From JBDTSW01 sp963799815 (GTDB lineage Bacteria; Actinomycetota; Thermoleophilia; Solirubrobacterales; 70-9), in assembly GCA_963799815.1 (NCBI GenBank), contig CAWCYG010000005.1, positions 124,001 to 188,000 on the forward strand: a DNA stretch of 64,000 bases, written 5' to 3'. The notes beneath the pieces are model-generated. The model saw only the letters and a program-made list of their open reading frames with translations, ran no database searches and was not told where the DNA came from. Position numbers and translations under genes: made by a program. Every line of letters begins with the position of its first letter. The first letter of the stretch is position 1. This document shows, piece by piece, positions 1 to 7,376 of the stretch.

Positions 1-505
1 CGGCCAGCGAGTCGGGAAGGCGCCTCGGTGACTCGAAGGCCACGACCGTCTCGGCCGAAGCGAGGACGCGCTCGAGCTCACCCGCGCGCCTGGGCAGGAA
101 ACCCTCGAAGCGCCACCTGCTTGGCGGCAGCCCGGAAGCCACGAGGGCCGTGGTGACGGCCGAGGGACCTGGAAGGACCTCAACGTCCAGGGCGCGCTCG
201 AGGCAGGTGTTGATCAGGCGGTAGCCAGGATCCGAGATCACGGGCGTGCCGGCGTCGGTCACAAGGGCGACGCGCGCCCCACGTTCGATCTGCTGGGCGA
301 TCTGCACCGCGCGCTCGGCCTCGTTGCCCTCGTGATTCGAGACGAGGCGCGGGCGCGGGAGCTCGAGCCGCTCGTAGAGCAGGCCGGCCCGGCGGGTGTC
401 CTCGCAGGCGACGAGATCCGCGTCGGCGAGCGCCTGCCGCACCCGTGGGCTGAGGTCCGACATGTTCCCGATCGGCGTCGGGCAGACGGTGAGGCGGCCC
501 GCCAT
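1..505 (-). CDS. rsmI: 16S rRNA 2'-O-methyltransferase RsmI (partial, C-terminus beyond left edge)
   Basis: Reading leftwards from the ATG at 505-503, the product begins MAGRLTVCPTPIGNMSDLSP and continues with ACEDTRRAGLLYERL, VTDAGTPVISDPGYRLI and LPGPSAVTTALVASGLP. These are the conserved SAM-binding blocks of the RsmI branch of tetrapyrrole-methylase-fold enzymes. RsmI methylates the ribose of C1402 in 16S rRNA. About 168 of the usual ~280 residues are present and the rest lies outside the window. The start overlaps the stop of the upstream ROK gene as TGATG, which implies translational coupling. The family call is secure. Confidence 0.9.
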   Translation of the reverse strand, partial: MAGRLTVCPTPIGNMSDLSPRVRQALADADLVACEDTRRAGLLYERLELPRPRLVSNHEGNEAERAVQIAQQIERGARVALVTDAGTPVISDPGYRLINTCLERALDVEVLPGPSAVTTALVASGLPPSRWRFEGFLPRRAGELERVLASAETVVAFESPRRLPDSLA

Positions 506-1482
506 CAGCCCGCCTCTGTCGGTTCGGCGATGGGCTCGTCGCGGGGCTCGTCGAGCGCCATGGTCGCGGCGCCGATCATGCCTGCATCGGGGCCGAGCTC
601 CGCTGCTACGACCTCGATTGCATTCATCGGCGGCAGCGCCCGCGCCTCGAGCTCGGCTCGCGCGGGACCGAGCAGCAACTCTCCCGCGGCCATGACGCCG
701 CCGCCGATCACGATCACCCCGGGCTCGAACGCGTTCGCCAGGGTCGCCAGGGCCACCCCGAGGTAGCGCCCGCAGTTCTCGACCACTGACTTCGCCACCC
801 CGTCTCCCTCGAGGGCTGCGTCGACCACGGCACGACCGTCCAGGGTCTCGCCGGCCTCGAGCAGGCGTCCGAGCTGGGAGTCCGGCTCCCGCTCAGCGGC
901 GGCCTTGCCGTCGCGGGCGAGCGCCGTGCCCGAGGCCATCGCTTCGACGCAGCCGTGGTTGGGACAGTTGCCCTGGCAGCGGGGGCCATCGGCCTGCACG
1001 ACCACGTGTCCCAGCTCGCCCGCGGCGCCGGTGGCGCCGCGGTAGACGTCACCGCCCAGCACCAGGCCGCCGCCGATCCCGGTTCCGATCGTGAGCATGA
1101 CGACGTCGTCGACGTGCCGCGCCGCGCCGAAGCGGTGCTCGGCGAGGGCGGCGAGGTTGGCGTCGTTGTCGATGAACACGGGCAGATCGACGCGACGCTC
1201 CATCTCGTCGCGGACGGGTACATCGATGATCGGCAGGTTCACGGCGGTGATCGCCAGGCCGCGTTCACGGTCGATCGTGCAGGGAATTCCCAGTCCGACC
1301 GCCTCGGCGTCGGGCTCTGCCTCGAGCGCTTCGCGCACCCCCTCCTCGAGGTCATCCAGTACGTCGTCGGAGGTCTTCGCGGGAGCCGTCACCACGGCGC
1401 GGTGGAGGACCCGCGCGCCTTCCTCGACTACTCCCACGAGCATCTTGGTGCCGCCGAGGTCGATGCCGATCGCGCTGCTCAT
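505..1482 (-). CDS. ROK-family sugar kinase (glucokinase-like)
   Basis: A 325-aa protein with the N-terminal phosphate-binding motif GIDLGGTKMLVGVVEEG. Further features are the substrate block FIDNDANLAALAEHRFG, the ATP-binding TIGTGIGGGLVLGG and the ROK zinc signature CQGNCPNHGCVEAMASG with its Cys cluster. ROK enzymes phosphorylate glucose or related sugars with ATP; some are repressors, but no N-terminal winged helix is present, so this one is a kinase. Glucokinase is the likeliest activity, while another hexose kinase cannot be excluded. It is translationally coupled to rsmI and diverges from the LCP gene with only 18 bp between the starts, so the promoters must overlap coding sequence or be very compact. 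Confidence 0.85.
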   Translation of the reverse strand: MSSAIGIDLGGTKMLVGVVEEGARVLHRAVVTAPAKTSDDVLDDLEEGVREALEAEPDAEAVGLGIPCTIDRERGLAITAVNLPIIDVPVRDEMERRVDLPVFIDNDANLAALAEHRFGAARHVDDVVMLTIGTGIGGGLVLGGDVYRGATGAAGELGHVVVQADGPRCQGNCPNHGCVEAMASGTALARDGKAAAEREPDSQLGRLLEAGETLDGRAVVDAALEGDGVAKSVVENCGRYLGVALATLANAFEPGVIVIGGGVMAAGELLLGPARAELEARALPPMNAIEVVAAELGPDAGMIGAATMALDEPRDEPIAEPTEAG

Positions 1483-1500
1483 GCGACAGTATTGAACTCC

Positions 1501-2727
1501 ATGCCTGCTGACGAGGGGGGCCCGCCGGAGCGGCCCGACTACAAGGTCTACCGCTCGCGACCGGGAATCCTGAGCCGGTTTCGCAAGCCCGACCTCGAAT
1601 CGCTGCGCAAGAAGCCCAGCAGCAAAGGCCCCCAGAAGCCCGGCAAGCCGAAGGAACCGAGGGAGCGGAAGCCCAAGGCTGCGCCAGGAGAGACCTCGAC
1701 CGGCCGCAAGGTCCTCAAGTGGGTGGCGATCGGAGCCGGGGTCTGGATCCTGATCAGCTTTCTGGCCTTCGCCATCTCGTCGCAGATCCAGAGCTCGAAG
1801 CTGGCGGACGGCATCGACGACGAGCTCTCAGGCGATCCGCTGCTCCTGTTCAGCGGCCAGACGATCCTCATCCTCGGCACGGATGCGCGGCCCGCCGGGC
1901 TCGCGACCGAGGGCGAGGCCGCGGCCGACAAATGCCTGGAGGCGGCGGGACGCGGGGAGACGGCGCCAGCCGGCTGCACGGCTTCGCGCGCCGACACGAT
2001 CCTGCTCGTCCGCGCCGGCGGCACGAGCTTTCGAAAGCTCTCCATCCCCCGGGACACCCTGGCGGCGATCCCCGGTCAGGCCAACCAGAAGATCAACGGC
2101 GCCTACGCGCTCGGCGGAGGGAAGCTCATGGTGCAGACCGTCGAGGACTTCTTGGGGATCGAGGTCGACCACGTGGCGATCGTCGACTTCGTCGGCTTTC
2201 GCGACTTCATCGATGCCATCGGCGGCATCGAGGTGGACCTCGATACCCCGGTGTGCGTGGACATCTCGGGCGGGGAGGAGGCCGGCGGCTTCAGCCTCGA
2301 CCTGCCGGAGGGAGAGAGCGAGCTGAACGGCGACGAAGCCCTCACCCTCGCGCGAACGCGCAGCAACACCTGCAGCGAAACGGAGTTCGGCGGCGGCAGC
2401 GACATCGAGCGCGCGAAGTTCCAGCAGGTCGTGCTCTCGGGCATCAAGGGCCGCCTCACCAGCCTGACGCGGCTGCCCTACAACTTCATCAAGGGACCGG
2501 TCATCGGCTGGAATGCGCCGAAGGCCTTCGTCAGCGACATGGGGGCCCTGATCATGCCGCAGCTCATCTTCTCGGCCGCGCTGGGCGGAGACGCGGACAC
2601 AGAGATCCTCAGGCCCACCGGCCTCACTGACCCGCTGATCGTTCCCCAGGAGGAGTGCATTCGGGCCGTGACGAAGTTCCTGGGCGCGCCGCCGGAGAAA
2701 ACGCCGGCCTGCTCGCCAGCGGCCTAG
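1501..2727 (+). CDS. LytR-CpsA-Psr (LCP) family cell-wall protein
   Basis: A 408-aa protein. The start is the ATG at 1501, although the open frame runs further upstream across the ROK gene. A basic, proline-rich cytoplasmic N-terminus (~75 aa) is followed by one transmembrane helix (WVAIGAGVWILISFLAFAIS) and an extracellular LCP domain. Domain landmarks are ILILGTDARPAG, DTILLVRAGG, KLSIPRDTL, INGAYALGG and IDAIGGIEVDL, with the conserved Arg and Asp residues. LCP proteins transfer polyprenyl-linked glycopolymers to peptidoglycan. The C-terminus overlaps the convergent FmdB gene by a few bases. Confidence 0.9.
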   Translation: MPADEGGPPERPDYKVYRSRPGILSRFRKPDLESLRKKPSSKGPQKPGKPKEPRERKPKAAPGETSTGRKVLKWVAIGAGVWILISFLAFAISSQIQSSKLADGIDDELSGDPLLLFSGQTILILGTDARPAGLATEGEAAADKCLEAAGRGETAPAGCTASRADTILLVRAGGTSFRKLSIPRDTLAAIPGQANQKINGAYALGGGKLMVQTVEDFLGIEVDHVAIVDFVGFRDFIDAIGGIEVDLDTPVCVDISGGEEAGGFSLDLPEGESELNGDEALTLARTRSNTCSETEFGGGSDIERAKFQQVVLSGIKGRLTSLTRLPYNFIKGPVIGWNAPKAFVSDMGALIMPQLIFSAALGGDADTEILRPTGLTDPLIVPQEECIRAVTKFLGAPPEKTPACSPAA

Positions 2728-3048
2728 TCGCTCTTCGACTTGCTGGAGCTCTTCTCGGTGGACTTCGAGGACGAGTCCGACTTCGAGCCAGAATCGGTCT
2801 TGGACTCCGACTTCGATCGAATCACCGCCGTCGGACTTCGAGGAGTCCTCGCCCGCCCCGGCCTTGCTTCCCTTGCGGGCGTAGTCGGTCGTATAGAAGC
2901 CAGACCCCTTGAAGTGGACGGCGACCGGATGGAAGACGCGCTCGACCGGGGCCCCGCATTCCTCGCACGCGGTGATGGGATCATCGGACATCGACTGGAT
3001 GGCCTCGAACGTGTGGCCGTTGCGGCAGCGGTATTCGTAGATGGGCAT
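2724..3048 (-). CDS. FmdB-family zinc ribbon protein (frameshifted tail)
   Basis: The protein begins MPIYEYRCRNGHTFEAIQSM and carries CEECGAPVERVFHPVAVHFKG, the two CxxC-type zinc knuckles of FmdB regulatory proteins, then GSGFYTTDYARKGSK. After about 75 residues the frame is lost near 2815-2820. In the next frame a Ser/Lys/Asp-rich tail continues (SKSESKTDSGSKSD) to a TAG at 2724. Such low-complexity Ser tails are usual in actinobacterial homologues. An extra base in the sequence is therefore the likely cause, giving a product of about 107 aa. The function of FmdB proteins is poorly known. Confidence 0.75.
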
Positions 3049-3128
3049 GCGGGGCGGAGGATTATGGCAGCGGAAAGATCGGCGAAAACCAGGGTCGATA
3101 CCCGGAAGTCCCCTGCTACGTTCGGCGG

Positions 3129-3629
3129 ATGAGGCGGCTTGGAACCATCGCGATGGCGACATTGGCGATCGCTCTCGTGGGCTGCGGCGGGGACGATGGT
3201 GACGGAGATTCCGAGGCTTCCGCGACGGAGGAGGAGGCCCGCACGCTCGTGATGGACGCGATCGCTGCCTGGCAGGAAGAGGACTTCGCCACCCTTTGCG
3301 AGCTCTCGAGCGAGGAGATCAAACCGCGATCCCGAAAGCAATGGGTACGGACACGTGCGAGCAGGGATACGTGGAGGCGTTTCGCCGCCAGGACAAGATC
3401 GAGGACAGGCCCTTGGACGCCTATGTCGAGATGCTTGGAAAGACCGAGGTTGGCGAAGCCGCCCTGACGGACGACCGGCGCTACCGTGATGCTCGGGAGC
3501 CCTCGACGGGTCCGGCGCGGAGCTATCTGATCGATGAGGGCGGCGAGCTGAAGGTCCAGGAGCTCTTTCCTCCTCGAGAACGCCCCCGCCTCTCAGGCGG
3601 GCGGCAGCACGGTCACGCCCGGCGGATGA
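3129..3629 (+). CDS. Putative secreted lipoprotein (frameshifted)
   Basis: The N-terminus MRRLGTIAMATLAIALVGCG is a lipoprotein signal peptide with a lipobox Cys, followed by an acidic linker (GDDGDGDSEASATEEE). The following segment (AIAAWQEEDFATLCELSS) resembles small lipoproteins with a DUF4878/NTF2-like domain. The frame shifts near 3310-3330 into one encoding IPKAMGTDTCEQGYVEAFRR, DAYVEMLGKTEVGEAALTDD and YLIDEGGELKVQELF. It appears to return near 3560-3580 to reach a TGA at 3627-3629, overlapping the glyS ATG as ATGA. Two compensating indels are needed. The function is unknown. Confidence 0.55.
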
Positions 3630-5023
3630 GCCCGGCCGCTGACCGCGCCCCGACCGACGCGCCCGCTCCCGACGTCACCCTCGACGAGATCGTCTCCCTG
3701 TGCAAGCGGCGGGGATTCATCTTCCCCTCGTCCGAGATCTACGGCGGCCTCGGCTCTACCTACGACTACGGGCACTACGGCGTCCTGCTGAAGAACAACG
3801 TCAAGGCGGAGTGGTGGCGCTCGATGCTCTCCGAGCGCGACGACATCGTCGCTCTGGATTCGGCAATCCTGCAGCACCCACGGGTGTGGGAGGCGAGTGG
3901 GCACCTTGCCGGGTTCACCGACCCGATGGTCGACTGCCGCACCTGCAAGCAGCGCTTTCGCGCCGACAAGCTCGAGGATGCGCGCTGCCCGCAGAAGCCC
4001 TCGAAGCTCCCGGGCGACGGCCCCGACTGCGACCTCACCGACGCGCGTGAGTTCAACCTGATGTTCGAGACGAACGTCGGCCCGGTGCGCGATACCGCCT
4101 CGACCGCGTACCTGCGACCGGAGACGGCGCAGGGGATCTTCATCAACTTCAAGAACGTCCTTCAGTTCGCGCGCAAGAAGCCGCCCTTCGGGATCGCGCA
4201 GGTCGGCAAGTCGTTTCGCAACGAGATCACGCCGGGGAACTTCGTCTTCCGCACGCGCGAGTTCGAGCAGATGGAGATGGAGTTCTTCGTGCCGCCCGCC
4301 GAGGCGCAGCAGTGGTTCGACTTCTGGGTGCAGACGCGGTTCGAGTGGTATTCGCGCTTCGGCATCAGGCCCCAGATGCTGCGCCTGCGCCCCCACGGCG
4401 ACGACGAGCTGTCGCACTACTCCTCGGGCACCTCCGACGTGGAGTACCTCTTCCCAATCGGATGGGACGAGCTCGAAGGGATCGCGAATCGCGGCGACTT
4501 CGACCTGCGCCAGCACGCCGAGTTCTCGGGCGAGAAGCTCGAGTACTTCGACCAGTCAAGCGGCGAGCGCTACGTGCCGCATGTGATCGAGCCGGCGGCG
4601 GGAGCCGACCGTGCCACCCTGGCATTCCTCGTCGACGCGTACGACACCGAGGAGGTGGAGGGCCGTCAGCGCACCGTGCTGCGACTGCACCCGCGCCTCG
4701 CGCCGGTCAAGGTCGCGGTCTTGCCACTCGTCTCGAAGGAGGGCATGCCCGAGCGCGCCCGCGAGGTCTTCGCCGAGATCCGCCGGTTCGTGCCGGCGGA
4801 GTTCGACGAGGGCGGCTCGATCGGCAAGCGCTACCGCCGCCAGGACGAGATCGGCACCCCATGGGGCGTCACGGTCGACGGCCAGACGCTGGAGGACGAC
4901 ACCGTCACGCTCCGCGACCGCGACACCCTCGAGCAGACGCGCGAGCCGATCGACGGGCTCGCCGAACGGCTCGCGGCAAGTCTCGACGATGACTGGACGA
5001 GCCCGAAGCTGAGCCCGACCTAA
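3626..5023 (+). CDS. glyQS: Glycyl-tRNA synthetase (dimeric, single-chain type)
   Basis: A 465-aa class II synthetase starting at the ATG at 3626. Landmarks are CKRRGFIFPSSEIYGGLGST, YDYGHYGVLLKNNVK and HPRVWEASGHLAGFTDP. The Cys-bearing insertion CRTCKQRFRADKLEDARC and the class II motif region YLRPETAQGIFINFKNV follow. The next blocks are IAQVGKSFRNEITPGNFVFR and REFEQMEMEFF, and a C-terminal anticodon-binding domain begins near APVKVAVLPLVSKEG. It charges tRNA-Gly. Length and motif order are complete, with no frameshift. It overlaps the upstream lipoprotein stop and converges on tetR. Confidence 0.95.
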   Translation: MSPAADRAPTDAPAPDVTLDEIVSLCKRRGFIFPSSEIYGGLGSTYDYGHYGVLLKNNVKAEWWRSMLSERDDIVALDSAILQHPRVWEASGHLAGFTDPMVDCRTCKQRFRADKLEDARCPQKPSKLPGDGPDCDLTDAREFNLMFETNVGPVRDTASTAYLRPETAQGIFINFKNVLQFARKKPPFGIAQVGKSFRNEITPGNFVFRTREFEQMEMEFFVPPAEAQQWFDFWVQTRFEWYSRFGIRPQMLRLRPHGDDELSHYSSGTSDVEYLFPIGWDELEGIANRGDFDLRQHAEFSGEKLEYFDQSSGERYVPHVIEPAAGADRATLAFLVDAYDTEEVEGRQRTVLRLHPRLAPVKVAVLPLVSKEGMPERAREVFAEIRRFVPAEFDEGGSIGKRYRRQDEIGTPWGVTVDGQTLEDDTVTLRDRDTLEQTREPIDGLAERLAASLDDDWTSPKLSPT

Positions 5024-5060
5024 CCGCTACAGGCCCGCCGAGGCCAGCAGCACCACATCG

Positions 5061-5099
5061 GTTGACGAGATCAGGGCCGGATGCGCGCTTCTCGTCAAC
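5061..5099. terminator. Inverted repeat between convergent glyQS and tetR
   Basis: GTTGACGAGA (5061-5070) and its exact reverse complement TCTCGTCAAC (5090-5099) form a 10-bp stem with a 19-nt loop. It lies just after glyQS, and its right arm enters the 3' end of tetR. A bidirectional terminator is the simplest reading. There is no U tract, so it could also be a protein-binding palindrome. Confidence 0.45.
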
Positions 5100-5751
5100 G
5101 GATGGGTGACCAGCGTTCGCCGCGGCCGAGCCGCTCGAGGCCGAGCCACGCGAAGTCCATCGCCATCTCGAGTACCCGCTCTCGCTGCACGTCGCGGTGG
5201 TCGTCCCACCAGTTCGCGAGCGACTGGACGGCGCCCGTCAGCTGATGGGCCGTCATCTCGGTTGCCTGCTCGAAGTCGGGCTGATTCGTCCGGAACTCCG
5301 CCGGGGCGTTGGCGACCATCAGCGCCGCGATCGTCCGGCTGACCTCGCCTTGAAGCTGCGCGAACCCCTCGGCGATATCAGGGTCGCCGACGTTGCGGAA
5401 GAGCAGACGCCAGCCGACGGGCCTCTCCTCGACGAACCGCAGAAAGGCGTCGATGCCCGCGCGCAGCCGTTCCTCCTCTGAGTCGGCGGAGGTGATCGCC
5501 GCCGTAACTCGGCCCAACAGCTCGTGGACGTGGGTCTCCAGCAGCGCCAGCTCGAGCTCGCGCTTGGAGTCGAAGTGCTCGTAGATGAGAGCCTTCGAGA
5601 TGCCGTCGCGCGCCGCCACGTCCTCCAGCGACGCCCCATGAAAGCCGCGCTCGGAGAAGACCTCGAGTGCGGCGGCCAGGATGGCTGTGCGGCGGTCCGC
5701 GGCCGAGAGCCGCCGGCGCGTCGTATCTCCGGTCTGTGTGACGTCCGTCAC
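5095..5751 (-). CDS. TetR-family transcriptional regulator
   Basis: A 218-aa protein. The N-terminal TetR helix-turn-helix is typical: RRTAILAAALEVFSERGFHG, then SLEDVAARDGISKALIYEHF and DSKRELELALLETHV. The C-terminal ~150 residues form the variable ligand-binding domain. It is divergent from the di-iron R2-like/SCP2 gene, with a perfect palindrome between the two starts. It therefore probably represses itself and that gene in response to a lipid-like or other small ligand. The ligand is not predictable from sequence. Confidence 0.9.
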   Translation of the reverse strand: MTDVTQTGDTTRRRLSAADRRTAILAAALEVFSERGFHGASLEDVAARDGISKALIYEHFDSKRELELALLETHVHELLGRVTAAITSADSEEERLRAGIDAFLRFVEERPVGWRLLFRNVGDPDIAEGFAQLQGEVSRTIAALMVANAPAEFRTNQPDFEQATEMTAHQLTGAVQSLANWWDDHRDVQRERVLEMAMDFAWLGLERLGRGERWSPIR

Positions 5752-5765
5752 AGTTTCTCCCTCGA

Positions 5766-5785
5766 AACTGACTCGATGGTCAGTT
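5766..5785. promoter_or_regulatory. Palindromic operator, probable TetR site
   Basis: AACTGAC and GTCAGTT form a perfect 7-bp inverted repeat separated by 6 bp. It lies between the divergent starts of tetR (5751) and the R2-like gene (5828). Size and placement fit an autoregulatory TetR operator controlling both genes. Confidence 0.6.
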
Positions 5786-5827
5786 AGTCTACGGTGAAGT
5801 GCCGGGCCGAGCGAGAAGGGAGAGCCG

Positions 5828-7135
5828 GTGAGCGTTGCGCAGAAGGATGGGATCGAGCGGTCCTACGCGGATCAGATCAGCTACGACGACCTCTACCGGC
5901 GCTGGGAGGAGGGCAACTGGCGGTCCAGCGAGATCGACTTCACCGCCGATCGCGAAGGCTGGGAAGCCCTCTCGGAGATCCAGCAGCGCTCGGCGCTCTG
6001 GGTGTACTCGATGTTCTTCTTCGGCGAGGATTCGGTCACCGACAACCTCTCGCCCTACATCGACGCGGCCCCGAAGGAAGAGCAGAAGTACTTCCTCGCA
6101 AGCCAGCAGGTCGATGAGGCACGTCACGCCATCTTCTTTCACCGCTTCTTCAAGGAGGTGCTCGACGCTGGCGACTCCATCGCCTCGACGCTGGCCTACA
6201 CCGAGCCTCAGCTCGGCTGGGGCTACCGCCACGTCTTCGATCGCCTGGATCGGATGGCCGACGAGCTCCGCCGCGACCGCTCGCTGCCGAAGTTCGCTCA
6301 GGCCATCACCCTTTACCACCTGGTCGTCGAGGCGAGCCTCGCTCAGCCGGGTCAGCACTACATCGAGGACTACTTCGCGAAGTCCGGCACGCTGCCCGGG
6401 TTCAGCGCCGGCATGGCGAACGTCTCACGCGACGAGCAGCGCCACATCGGCTTCGGCGTCAAGGTGCTCTCCGAGCTGATCAAGGAATCCGACGAGTGCA
6501 AGGCCGCGATCGACGAGACCCTGGCCGAGGTCATGCCCTACTCGCTCGCGGTGTTCGTCCCGCCCGGCTTCGACCGCGAGTACACCCGCTGCTACGGCTT
6601 CGAGCTGGAGGACATCTTCGCCTTCGGCCTGCGCTCGGTGCGCGCGAAGTGGCGAGCGATCGGGTACCCGCTCGAGGAGATGGGCCCGGGCGTCTTCCCG
6701 GTGGATCTCTCACTGGACCCGATGGAGATCGCGAGCCGGCAGATCAGGCTGCTCGAGTCGGGCGTGATGGGGGAGCCCAATGGCCACCCCGACTCCTCGC
6801 CGGAGATCCAGCAGATCTACTTCGACGTGATCGCGAACTCCGCCGACGCCTCGGCGCCCGGGGGAAGGCCACTCACCGTCCAGTGGCGCTTCGAGGACGC
6901 CGACCCGTGGCATGTGATCGTTGCCAACGGACACACCCATGCCGAGGCGGGTGAGGCCACGGATCCCGACGTGACCCTCGAGACGAGTTGGGCCGAGTGG
7001 ATCAACATCTCGAAGGGTGCGATCGATCCGCGCCGGGCGCTGCTTGGGCGTCGCCTGCGGCTGAGTGGCGGGCCGCGGAACCTCTACGCGTTCGCGCGGA
7101 CGTTCCCGCGGCACCGGCCCCAGACGCCGGCTTGA
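5828..7135 (+). CDS. R2-like di-iron ferritin-fold oxidase fused to an SCP2 sterol-carrier domain
   Basis: A 435-aa protein starting at a GTG. Residues ~1-300 are a ribonucleotide-reductase R2-like helical bundle. All six expected metal ligands are visible: Glu in FFFGEDSVTDNL, the E-x-x-H of QQVDEARHAIFF, Glu in LVVEASLAQPG and the E-x-x-H of VSRDEQRHIGFG. Residues ~335-430 (VQWRFEDADPWHVIVANG, VTLETSWAEWINISKGAIDP) look like an SCP2 lipid-binding domain. A canonical R2 lacks the latter and no large subunit NrdE/A is nearby. An oxidase acting on a bound lipid is more likely than nucleotide reduction. It is probably controlled by the adjacent TetR. Confidence 0.75.
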   Translation: MSVAQKDGIERSYADQISYDDLYRRWEEGNWRSSEIDFTADREGWEALSEIQQRSALWVYSMFFFGEDSVTDNLSPYIDAAPKEEQKYFLASQQVDEARHAIFFHRFFKEVLDAGDSIASTLAYTEPQLGWGYRHVFDRLDRMADELRRDRSLPKFAQAITLYHLVVEASLAQPGQHYIEDYFAKSGTLPGFSAGMANVSRDEQRHIGFGVKVLSELIKESDECKAAIDETLAEVMPYSLAVFVPPGFDREYTRCYGFELEDIFAFGLRSVRAKWRAIGYPLEEMGPGVFPVDLSLDPMEIASRQIRLLESGVMGEPNGHPDSSPEIQQIYFDVIANSADASAPGGRPLTVQWRFEDADPWHVIVANGHTHAEAGEATDPDVTLETSWAEWINISKGAIDPRRALLGRRLRLSGGPRNLYAFARTFPRHRPQTPA

Positions 7136-7214
7136 GGCCCTTCGCGCTCAACTGAGGAACAACGGCTGCGCTGAGGGGCGTGAGGCGTTGGCGCGGGTCG
7201 GCACGGCTTCGCCA

Positions 7215-7251
7215 TGTCGCGGAGGTCCCGTCATACGGGACCCGTGCGCCA
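7215..7251. repeat. 37-bp palindromic intergenic repeat, copy 1
   Basis: The core GGTCCCGTCATACGGGACC (7224-7242) is a perfect 7-bp inverted repeat around a 5-nt centre. It is flanked by TGTCGC on the left and GCGCCA on the right. The same 37-bp unit recurs at 7276, 15007, 15068 and 26745. Copies 1 and 2 start 61 bp apart. No gene is seen in the 7136-7376 interval. Confidence 0.8.
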
Positions 7252-7275
7252 GCTTGGCCCGAGGTCACGCCGCCT

Positions 7276-7312
7276 TGTCGCGGCGGTCCCGTTATGCGGG
7301 ACCGGCGCGCCA
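7276..7312. repeat. 37-bp palindromic intergenic repeat, copy 2
   Basis: The core CGGTCCCG-TTATG-CGGGACCG (7284-7304) is a perfect 8-bp stem between TGTCGC and GCGCCA ends. It is the partner of copy 1, with start-to-start spacing of 61 bp. Confidence 0.8.
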
Positions 7313-7376
7313 ACCGCGGACGACGCGGTGGGGCACCTCTCAATGACCGCGTGGCCGGGCCCAGGAGTCCGCTGCC

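Noticed and set aside
5828..7135. Class I ribonucleotide reductase small subunit (NrdB/NrdF)
   Set aside because: The protein has an SCP2 domain, no large-subunit partner nearby and a TetR-linked context, so a lipid-type oxidase is more likely.
7065..7346. Overlapping open frames after the R2-like gene (e.g. 7065-7346 and 7180-7380)
   Set aside because: They are Arg/Gly/Pro-rich translations of the palindromic repeats, with no start signals and no family resemblance.
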